Source of the DNA: an uncultured Treponema sp.
GTDB taxonomy: Bacteria > Spirochaetota > Spirochaetia > Treponematales > Treponemataceae
DNA: 11,162 bases
Reading direction: 5' to 3'
Assembly (NCBI GenBank): GCA_946403565.1
Contig: CAMJAJ010000015.1
Coordinates: 1-11,162 of the forward strand
Below, in pieces: positions 1 to 5,881 of this stretch; the first letter of the stretch is position 1; each line of letters begins with the position of its first letter. The notes under the pieces are model-generated. The model did no database searches. It saw only the letters and a list, made by a program, of their open reading frames with translations, and was not told the origin of the DNA. The translations under genes and the position numbers were made by a program.

Positions 1-991
1 CTATCTTGGCATCAAGCATCCGCTTGGAGACGGGAGCGCTGTCATCCCCCCACAAAAGTTCGTTCAGGAAGGAGAACTGCATGGTGAACGAAAGCAGGTC
101 CTCGTCCTGTATCCCGTCGCTGAGCCGCCAGTCCATGGCGACGATCCTGCGCGAGGTCTCCCCGCCCTCGCCGGCAGGGCCGAATGCCCGCACCCGCTCC
201 TGCACGGGCCGGGAGAAGTCCGGGGCAGGATAAGCTGCCTTCTGACCGGGCGAGCTGATCCGGCCGGTGACGTGCTCGATCAGGAAGTCCAGCTCCTCCT
301 CCAGCGGTATGTCGCCGTAGAGGAAGCAGAGGCAGTTGGCGGTGCAGTAGTAGCGGCGGTGGTAGTCCTTGAAGGCCTCATAGGTAAGGCTCGGTATGAC
401 GAGCGGGTCTCCGCCCGAATCGTGGACGTACTCGCTTCCTTCCAGGACGGCATGGTATACTGCGTCGTAGGCCACGTCCTCGAAGGAGGCGTAGTTGCCT
501 TTCATCTCGTTATAGACGACCCCCTGGATGCAGGGCTTGCCGTCCTCGTCCAGTTCCAGCCGATGGCACTCCTGCAGGAAGGCCCCCTCCATGAGCCGGG
601 GAAAGAACACCGCGTCGGCGTAGACCGAAAAGATGTTGTAGAAGTCCGCCTTGACCGGCGAGCTGGACGGGTAGACCGTATGGTCCGGACAGGTGTAGGC
701 GTTCAGATAGGTATTGACGCTCTGGTTTTCGAGCCTGATGAACGGGTCCTTGAGCGGATAGGAGGCGGAGCCGCAGAGGACGGAATGCTCTATCGCATGG
801 GCCACGCCCGTGCTGTTCTCGCACGGGGTGCGGAAGGCGAAGGCGAAACAGTTCTCGCTGTCGTCGTTCAGGAGCTTGAAGACCTCAAGTCCGCTCTCCT
901 CGTGCCGCAGGAAGATGGCCTTGGACGCATAGTCCTTCACATCGCAAACCGACAGAACCCTAAAACCCTTGTAAACGTCGTTCGTATTCAT
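1..991 (-). CDS. M16C (presequence-protease-like) zinc metallopeptidase, C-terminus off the window
   Basis: Reading the minus strand from the ATG at 991 gives an open frame of 330 codons that leaves the window at base 1, so the protein is partial. It begins MNTNDVYKGF and has no signal peptide, which suggests a cytoplasmic enzyme. The inverted zinc motif H-A-I-E-H sits at residues 65-69 (in GVAHAIEHSVLCGS), and the third zinc ligand is probably E162 in VVYNEMKG. The LKDPF, NAYT and DHTVYP segments between them are typical of the PreP/M16C family. These enzymes are normally about 1000 residues long and degrade peptides inside a closed chamber, so roughly the first third is visible. The catalytic residues look intact. 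The ATG is chosen because a -35/-10 pair lies directly upstream with 9 nt between the -10 and the ATG. No Shine-Dalgarno is present. The family is clear; the physiological substrate cannot be told. Confidence 0.9.
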   Translation of the reverse strand, partial: MNTNDVYKGFRVLSVCDVKDYASKAIFLRHEESGLEVFKLLNDDSENCFAFAFRTPCENSTGVAHAIEHSVLCGSASYPLKDPFIRLENQSVNTYLNAYTCPDHTVYPSSSPVKADFYNIFSVYADAVFFPRLMEGAFLQECHRLELDEDGKPCIQGVVYNEMKGNYASFEDVAYDAVYHAVLEGSEYVHDSGGDPLVIPSLTYEAFKDYHRRYYCTANCLCFLYGDIPLEEELDFLIEHVTGRISSPGQKAAYPAPDFSRPVQERVRAFGPAGEGGETSRRIVAMDWRLSDGIQDEDLLSFTMQFSFLNELLWGDDSAPVSKRMLDAKI

Positions 992-1000
992 CACAGCGAC

Positions 1001-1029
1001 ACTCTACCACAAGGAGGGCCTTTCTTCAA
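1001..1029 (-). promoter_or_regulatory. Sigma-70-type promoter of the M16C protease gene, leaderless arrangement
   Basis: On the minus strand, TTGAAG (1024-1029) is followed after 17 bp by TAGAGT (1001-1006). The -10 is preceded by TGG, giving an extended -10. Nine bases (GTCGCTGTG) separate the -10 from the ATG at 991, so transcription should begin at or within a few bases of the start codon. The interval holds no Shine-Dalgarno. Confidence 0.6.
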
Positions 1030-1046
1030 CCGCATGCGTTTTTGCG

Positions 1047-1100
1047 GGAACGGCAACGCCTACTGGAACGGCAACGCCTACAGGAACGGCAACGCCTACT
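1047..1100. repeat. Three tandem 18-bp repeats at the 3' end of fliG
   Basis: Three head-to-tail copies of an 18-bp unit lie at 1047-1064, 1065-1082 and 1083-1100. The plus-strand unit is GGAACGGCAACGCCTACT; the middle copy ends in A instead of T and the copies are otherwise identical. The array overlaps the fliG stop codon (1096-1098). Because the unit is six codons long, every unit carries a TAG in the fliG frame, giving spare stop codons every 18 bp. The plus strand reads as repeats of N-G-N-A-Y-W/R, but nothing suggests that it is translated. Function unknown. Confidence 0.9.
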
Positions 1101-2403
1101 GGACCCAGACCTCGCTGTCGTCGCGCCCCTTGACGCGCATCTCCCCAGCCTCCCAGGCCCGGCGCAGGTCGGCGAAGAACTGGGAAGTGACCCGCTCGCT
1201 CTCGCTCTTGAGCAGGTACTCGGTCAGGGACTCCTCGTAGAGCACGCTGTCGGCCCGCCGCTTGGACAGGTTGGACAGGATCTTACCGCGGAAGTCGGGC
1301 TTCTTGCCCTTTATCAGGACAGCTATGGTCTTGTCGTCCATGTCGTGCAGCTTGTTCTGCAGGTAGCGGTCCTCTGCGTTCACCAGGTCGTCCTCGGTGA
1401 ACAGCCGCCTGCGAATGTCCGCACCCAGTTCCGGATCCTCGCCCGAGATGGTCGCGATGAGGTTGGACTCCGTGGTCGGGTCCATCCGCTTGAGGATCTG
1501 CGCCAGGACGCTCTTGCCGTCCATGGCCTGGGAAACCTCGGTGTTCTGGGAAAGCATCTTCTCGTACAGGCTCTTGCTCACGCTCTCCATGACCTGCGGG
1601 GCAACGTTCTTCATCTTGACCAGGCGAATCACGATTGCGCTCTTGGCCTTGTCGTCCAGCCCCTTTATGACCTCGGCGGCCTTCTTGGGCTCGATCTGGG
1701 AGAGGACGAGGGCCTGCACCTGCTCGCTCTCCCCGTGGAGCAGCACGCTTATCCGGTCCGCCCCCGCCTCGGAAAGGAAATCGAAGGGCCTGCCGTTGGG
1801 ATACTGGACGACCTTCTCCAGGATCTCCTCACCGCGCTTCTCACCGTAGGCCTTGGTCAGTATCGTGCGGGCGGTGTCTATGCCTCCCTCCTCCCGGGCC
1901 TTGTCCAACAGGGACTCGAATTCCTTGAGGATCTCCTCCGACTCCTCCTTGGGGACGGAGCGGATGGAGGCTATCTCGGGCATTATCTTCTCTATCTGGT
2001 CTTCGCTGAGCTGGGGAATTATCTTGGCAGCCTCGTCCACCCCGATGATGACGAGGAACTTCGCCACGCGGCGGTATATGCTCTCCCTGCCGTCGGCCTC
2101 CTTGGGCTTCTCGGGGACCTTTATCAGCGAGCCTTCGGTCAGCGGCCTGGCCGCATTCCTCACGTCGGCATCGCTCGGCTTGGCCACGGACTTGCCGTAC
2201 CAGATGCCCGTCTTCGCGGCGATTTTCGCCTCCTCCAGGTTCTTGCGGTCGGCCTCCTGCTGGTCCAGGATCTCACCGACCCGGCTGTTCACCTTCTCAA
2301 AAATCGGCTTGTGCACCAGGGGCTTGCGGTCAGTGGCCTTTTCGGGGGAGTCGTCGTCAGATGCCTTCTTGTAGGCACCGAGCATATAATCGTTCAGCTT
2401 CAT
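1096..2403 (-). CDS. fliG: FliG-family flagellar motor switch protein, FliG1-like paralogue
   Basis: This 435-residue protein belongs to the FliG family, which forms the cytoplasmic switch ring between FliF and FliM and takes up torque from MotA. Residues 1-105 are a charged N-terminal extension. The FliG N domain starts near SIYRRVAKFLVIIG (108-121), followed by the middle domain (about 213-300) and the C domain (about 301-422, with DPELGADIRRRLF and LIKGKKPDFRGKILSNLSKRRAD). Typical FliG is about 330-345 residues, so this one is about 90-100 longer. Spirochaetes usually carry two FliG proteins, and the longer, divergent FliG1 is the better match. The EHPQ motif of the middle domain reads ESEQ (225-228), and the GPVR segment of the C domain is not recognisable near 397-404. 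The torque or FliM contacts may therefore differ from a canonical switch. The gene lies 11 bp behind a GGDEF/EAL gene but has its own promoter. Confidence 0.9.
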   Translation of the reverse strand: MKLNDYMLGAYKKASDDDSPEKATDRKPLVHKPIFEKVNSRVGEILDQQEADRKNLEEAKIAAKTGIWYGKSVAKPSDADVRNAARPLTEGSLIKVPEKPKEADGRESIYRRVAKFLVIIGVDEAAKIIPQLSEDQIEKIMPEIASIRSVPKEESEEILKEFESLLDKAREEGGIDTARTILTKAYGEKRGEEILEKVVQYPNGRPFDFLSEAGADRISVLLHGESEQVQALVLSQIEPKKAAEVIKGLDDKAKSAIVIRLVKMKNVAPQVMESVSKSLYEKMLSQNTEVSQAMDGKSVLAQILKRMDPTTESNLIATISGEDPELGADIRRRLFTEDDLVNAEDRYLQNKLHDMDDKTIAVLIKGKKPDFRGKILSNLSKRRADSVLYEESLTEYLLKSESERVTSQFFADLRRAWEAGEMRVKGRDDSEVWVQ

Positions 2404-2411
2404 ATACAGTT

Positions 2412-2440
2412 ATTCTATGACAAATCCGTCCTTGTTTCAA
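2412..2440 (-). promoter_or_regulatory. Sigma-70-type promoter of fliG, inside the end of the upstream gene
   Basis: On the minus strand, TTGAAA (2435-2440) is followed after exactly 17 bp by TAGAAT (2412-2417), a near-consensus pair. The -10 begins with the TAG stop codon of the GGDEF/EAL gene, and the -35 lies in that gene's last codons. Eight bases (AACTGTAT) separate the -10 from the fliG ATG at 2403, with no Shine-Dalgarno, so the transcript should be leaderless or nearly so. Confidence 0.65.
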
Positions 2441-4763
2441 GGACGATGCTTTCAGGCGCCCGCACATACTTCAGCTCGAAGTCCGGCAGCGAAAGCGGCT
2501 GGGAGAAATAGTAGCCCTGGAAGAGGTCGCTGCCGATCTCCAGGAGGAAGTTGAGCTGGTCCTCGTTCTCCACCCCTTCGGTCACGACCGTTATGCCCAG
2601 CTCCTTGGCGAGCCCGACCACCTGCTTGATGATGATACGGCTCCGTTCCACGTCCTTGGCCCGGTACAGGAAGAGCATGTCTATCTTGAGCACGTCCACC
2701 TTTATATCCTTGAGCATGTTGAGCGATGAGTAGCCCGAGCCGAAGTCGTCCATCTCCACCTGGAAGCCTGCGGAATGCAGGCGGTCTATGAGGACGAAGC
2801 GGCGGTCGGAGTCCGTTATCATCGCGGTCTCGGTTATCTCCAGCTTGAGCCGCGAGGGCGGTATGTCGTACTGCTTCACCAGGTTCAGCAGGGACCGGTA
2901 CACGTCTATGTAGTAGAAGTCCCTCGGCGAGATGTTCACCGAAATGTAGAGGTCGTTTATGCCCTGGGTCTGCCACATCTGCAGGGTCCTGCACGCCTCC
3001 TCCCAGATGAAGAGGTCCAGCTTCACGATGAGGCCGTTCTTTTCAAAGGTGCTGATAAACCAGGACGGCGGCAGAAGGCCCTCCGTGGGATGGTTCCAGC
3101 GGATGAGCGCCTCCGCGCCGCACACCTTCAGGTTCCGGTCGGTCTGCGGCTGCAGGAACATCTCGAACTGCTTCTGCTCCAGCGCATCGTCCAGCTCCCC
3201 GATGATCCTGTTCTCCCAGAGGTGCTTCTTGCGCATGGAATCATCGTACTTGGCGCTGAATACCTCGTAGCTGTCCTTCACGCTCTCTATGGCGAGGTTC
3301 GCCCGGTCAAACATGGTCACCACGTCCATGTTGGGATTCGTCACCTCGTATATCCCCATGTGGACGAAGACCGGAAAGTTCTTGTTCGCCAGCATGGCGT
3401 TCAGGTCCTTCTCATGCAGCTGGAACTCCCGCTTGAAATGCTCGGGGTCCTTCGTGAGCACGGCGAAGCGGTCCACGCCAACCCGGCCGTATACCCCTTC
3501 CCGCTTGCCGTCCCCTCCGGCGTTGATGATACCCTTGATGATGTCCGCGCAGGAGACCAGTATCTGGTCCCCCACCTTCTTGCCGAAGAGGTCGTTGATG
3601 AACTTGAAGCCCTTTATGTCGGTCACGACGATGAACCAGCCCTCCCCGTCCAGCTTGAGCTTGCCGCTGATGCTCTGGGCCAGGAAGTCCATGTTGTACA
3701 TGTCTGTCAGCGCGTCGTGCGTGGCCTTGTAGTAGGCATCGTTGAAGGAGTTCACCTCCTTGGTACAGTCGCGTATGTGGAAGAAGGAACCTTCCGAAAC
3801 GGACCAGTGGTAGAGCGTGTGGTAGGTGAACTCGAAGTGGAACTTCTTGCCGTTCCGCACCTTGGAGCAGACGGCGGAAAAATTGGACGCGCCGGGGTCA
3901 AAGCCCTTGTCGTCCAGCCAGTCCGCCACGACCTCCCGGAATTCGTCCAGGTTCTTCACCTTGAAGCCGAAGGCCCTGAGCGCGCTCGTGTTCGCGTAGA
4001 TGCAGTTGCCGTCCACATCGAAGAAGATCAGCATGTCCTCGCTAGAATCCTCGATGCGGGCAAGGATCTTGTTGATGACCTTGTTCGGCTTGTACCTGTT
4101 CGTGAAATAGAACATGAGGACGCAGGCGACCGCATAGCCGATTATGGAAAAGTCCACCGGGTTCTTGTTCAGCACGAAGAACACGTCCCAGACGAGGGTG
4201 ACCAGGAAGCACAGCATGATGGACAGGTAGCGGCTCCAGTAGGCGGGCGGAGTCCGGGCAATCTTGACCGCCAGCGTGACGAAGATGGAAAGCGAAAGGA
4301 TGTAGGAATAGACGATGTGTATCTGGAAATACATCCGCTTTTCCGCTATAAAGTAGGGCCCCACTCCGTTCCAGTCCACGGCCTGGCACACGAACGCCAG
4401 CCCCGACGTGGGGTTCACCAGGAAGATGATGCTGTCCATCGCCGTGACCAGCATGAGCAGGGACTCCAGGAACACCACGATTCCCTTGTCGCCCTGGCGG
4501 AAGGCGGTATAGGCAAAGCAGAAGCGCAGCATCAGGAGCAGGATCCAGTTCACGCTTGCAAAGAAGAAGGCGTAGCCGAGTGAGGCGATGATGGGGCTGC
4601 CGGTGGCAACGATGAAGACGTGGCTCAGCACGGCGATGCTGGCCGCCACGATGGCGTCTCCAAGCCGTGAGGAGGTCTTTCCTCCGCTCTTCTTGGCGAG
4701 GAAAAAGAATAGGAGCAGCAGCAGGTCCACCAGCAGGAAAACCGCCGCAAAGAACAATTTCAT
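2415..4763 (-). CDS. Membrane-bound PAS-GGDEF-EAL protein, probable c-di-GMP phosphodiesterase
   Basis: This 782-residue protein has about seven hydrophobic segments (near 1-23, 35-55, 60-85, 95-118, 146-169, 177-197 and 204-222). A PAS-like domain (about 232-335), a GGDEF domain (about 345-505) and a C-terminal EAL domain (about 515-765) follow. The GGDEF signature is degenerate: G-V-D-R-F at 429-433, and HDxLTGLxNR reads HDALTDMYNM. Cyclase activity is therefore unlikely. The EAL domain keeps its signature residues: EALIRW (551-556), N610 in VNIS, LEITE (641-645), DDFGSGYSS (672-680), K693 in LKID, E729 in TEGVE and Q749 in QGYYFSQP. The likely role is hydrolysis of c-di-GMP to pGpG at the inner membrane, with the degenerate GGDEF domain and the PAS/7TM region acting as sensors. 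It precedes fliG in the same orientation, which fits control of motility. Domains are certain; net enzymatic direction is inferred. Confidence 0.92.
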   Translation of the reverse strand: MKLFFAAVFLLVDLLLLLFFFLAKKSGGKTSSRLGDAIVAASIAVLSHVFIVATGSPIIASLGYAFFFASVNWILLLMLRFCFAYTAFRQGDKGIVVFLESLLMLVTAMDSIIFLVNPTSGLAFVCQAVDWNGVGPYFIAEKRMYFQIHIVYSYILSLSIFVTLAVKIARTPPAYWSRYLSIMLCFLVTLVWDVFFVLNKNPVDFSIIGYAVACVLMFYFTNRYKPNKVINKILARIEDSSEDMLIFFDVDGNCIYANTSALRAFGFKVKNLDEFREVVADWLDDKGFDPGASNFSAVCSKVRNGKKFHFEFTYHTLYHWSVSEGSFFHIRDCTKEVNSFNDAYYKATHDALTDMYNMDFLAQSISGKLKLDGEGWFIVVTDIKGFKFINDLFGKKVGDQILVSCADIIKGIINAGGDGKREGVYGRVGVDRFAVLTKDPEHFKREFQLHEKDLNAMLANKNFPVFVHMGIYEVTNPNMDVVTMFDRANLAIESVKDSYEVFSAKYDDSMRKKHLWENRIIGELDDALEQKQFEMFLQPQTDRNLKVCGAEALIRWNHPTEGLLPPSWFISTFEKNGLIVKLDLFIWEEACRTLQMWQTQGINDLYISVNISPRDFYYIDVYRSLLNLVKQYDIPPSRLKLEITETAMITDSDRRFVLIDRLHSAGFQVEMDDFGSGYSSLNMLKDIKVDVLKIDMLFLYRAKDVERSRIIIKQVVGLAKELGITVVTEGVENEDQLNFLLEIGSDLFQGYYFSQPLSLPDFELKYVRAPESIVLETRTDLS
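2428..2446. promoter_or_regulatory. 8-bp inverted repeat covering the fliG -35 box
   Basis: CGTCCTTG and its exact reverse complement CAAGGACG are separated by TTT, giving an 8-bp stem with a 3-base loop. The element contains the whole fliG -35 hexamer (2435-2440) and lies in the last codons of the GGDEF/EAL gene. No T-run follows on the minus strand, so it does not look like an intrinsic terminator. An operator, or an RNA hairpin near the end of the upstream transcript, is possible. Confidence 0.5.
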
Positions 4764-4884
4764 AATAGAGACAGTATACCAGATTTTCTCGATTTGTGCT
4801 ACAAATTTATGCAGAGGTGGGCATGTGGGGCGGCCCTCCCGAAAGCGCCCGGTTCAGACGAGCCTCCCGGAGGCACCCCGTCCG
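4764..4884. other. Intergenic gap between hslO and the GGDEF/EAL gene, with a small hairpin
   Basis: This 121-bp gap carries the promoter of the GGDEF/EAL gene at its left end. At 4862-4874, just past the hslO stop codon, is a short GC-rich near-palindrome (GCCTCCCGGAGGC). It has no following T-run on the minus strand, so it is at best a weak or Rho-assisted end signal for hslO. No open frame of its own is supported. Confidence 0.4.
4773..4781 (-). promoter_or_regulatory. Extended -10 promoter of the GGDEF/EAL gene, leaderless arrangement
   Basis: On the minus strand, TGG followed by TATACT (4773-4778) forms an extended -10. Nine bases (GTCTCTATT) separate it from the ATG at 4763, and no Shine-Dalgarno is present. 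No convincing -35 lies at 16-18 bp; the nearest candidate, TTGTAG (4799-4804), is at a poor 20-bp spacing. An extended -10 can work without a good -35. Confidence 0.5.
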
Positions 4885-5877
4885 CTACAGCTCGTCCACC
4901 CCGATGTGGTAGACGGAGGAGCAGTTGCGGCACACCAGCTCCAGCGGCTCCCCCTTGCCCCGTATGTCGGAAAGCTCCGACGCGGGCAGGGCGCGGACGT
5001 GGCGCAGGAAGAGCTCCTTGGAGCAGGGGCAGTCGTAGACCACGCTGCGGTGCAGGGCGACCACCGGGGAGAAGTCCTTGAACACCTGGGCAAGGTAGTC
5101 CTCCGTCCCCTTGCCCTCGCTGAACCAGCTCCCGATCGACGGCTTGCTGCAACAGCGCTCCTCCAGATGGGACAGGAGCTCCTCGTCGGCCTTCATGTCC
5201 GGGGACGAGGAGAGCTGGCTGCCCTGCTTCGCAACACCCGCGTAGCTGCCGCCCGTCTCGGGCATGACCTGGAGGAAGATGCCGCCCGCGCCGATAATCC
5301 GCCCCTGCCGGTCCATCTGTATCGACGTGGTCAGGGCAGTCTTTATCTGCTCGCTGCGGTCAAAGTAGAACACGAGGTCGTCCGCGATGTTCCCGGTCGT
5401 GTTGACCGAACTGGTCTGGGGAAAGCGGTCGCCGGGCCGGACGGTCTGCACGCTCATGATGCCCTCCCCTCCCAGGAAGGGCCGCAGGTCCCAGTTCTCC
5501 AGGGGCTTGTCCAGCGGAATCCGGTCGGTCAAAAGCTGGCCCCTGACCCAGCCGGCGGAATCGGCCTCCACGTTGAAGCCTTTTGCCGGGGAGGACTCCA
5601 CATCGTAGCGCCAGCTCACGTGCTCCCGTCCCTTCATCACGGCGGGAATGAGGAGGGCGGCACACAGGCAGGCCTGCCCCAGTATGTAGCTCTCCAGGAT
5701 TCCCGGGCCCTGCCAGAGCCGGGCATGCTGGGCACGCATCTGGTTCACCAGGTGAGTGCCGTGGAACAGGGCGCCCCGGAAACGCCCGTCGGACATCGTG
5801 AAATGCACCATGTCGTCTTCGGGAAGGGCCGTAAGGAACTCCGCGAGCTCCCTGTCTTCAATCGCCGCCTGTATCAT
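4885..5877 (-). CDS. hslO: Hsp33-family redox-regulated chaperonin
   Basis: This 330-residue protein matches Hsp33, a cytoplasmic holdase activated by oxidation of a zinc-bound four-cysteine switch. The core fold is recognisable in the segment around GPGILESYILGQACLCAALL and in FNVEADSAGWVRGQLL. The C-terminal switch is complete: C-P-C at 283-285 and C-R-N-C at 316-319. The length is slightly above the usual 290-300 residues. An extra adjacent cysteine pair at 242-243 lies just before the linker region. The ATG at 5877 is preceded on the minus strand by GAGG at 7 nt spacing, inside the last codons of the upstream DUF4954 gene whose stop is 4 bp away. The two genes are therefore almost certainly co-transcribed. 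No separate promoter is possible in the 4-bp gap, although one inside the upstream gene is not excluded. Confidence 0.92.
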   Translation of the reverse strand: MIQAAIEDRELAEFLTALPEDDMVHFTMSDGRFRGALFHGTHLVNQMRAQHARLWQGPGILESYILGQACLCAALLIPAVMKGREHVSWRYDVESSPAKGFNVEADSAGWVRGQLLTDRIPLDKPLENWDLRPFLGGEGIMSVQTVRPGDRFPQTSSVNTTGNIADDLVFYFDRSEQIKTALTTSIQMDRQGRIIGAGGIFLQVMPETGGSYAGVAKQGSQLSSSPDMKADEELLSHLEERCCSKPSIGSWFSEGKGTEDYLAQVFKDFSPVVALHRSVVYDCPCSKELFLRHVRALPASELSDIRGKGEPLELVCRNCSSVYHIGVDEL

Positions 5878-5881
5878 ATAC

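Noticed and set aside
1011..1017. AAGGAGG on the plus strand, a perfect Shine-Dalgarno.
   Set aside because: The nearest downstream plus-strand ATG (1034) is 16 nt away and opens into antisense sequence. The motif lies in the spacer of the minus-strand protease promoter.
1047..1100. CRISPR array.
   Set aside because: The 18-bp units are directly joined with no spacers.
272..1240. Plus-strand open frame including the N-G-N-A-Y-W repeat.
   Set aside because: It is antisense to the M16C protease and the end of fliG. Only the 18-bp DNA repeat gives it a regular look, and no start signal at a sensible spacing supports it.
2428..2446. Intrinsic terminator for the GGDEF/EAL gene.
   Set aside because: It lies before the stop codon and has no T-run on the minus strand.
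2775..4583. Long plus-strand frame antisense to the GGDEF/EAL gene.
   Set aside because: It mirrors a well-supported coding region in GC-rich DNA, and its V/H/L-rich translation matches no family.
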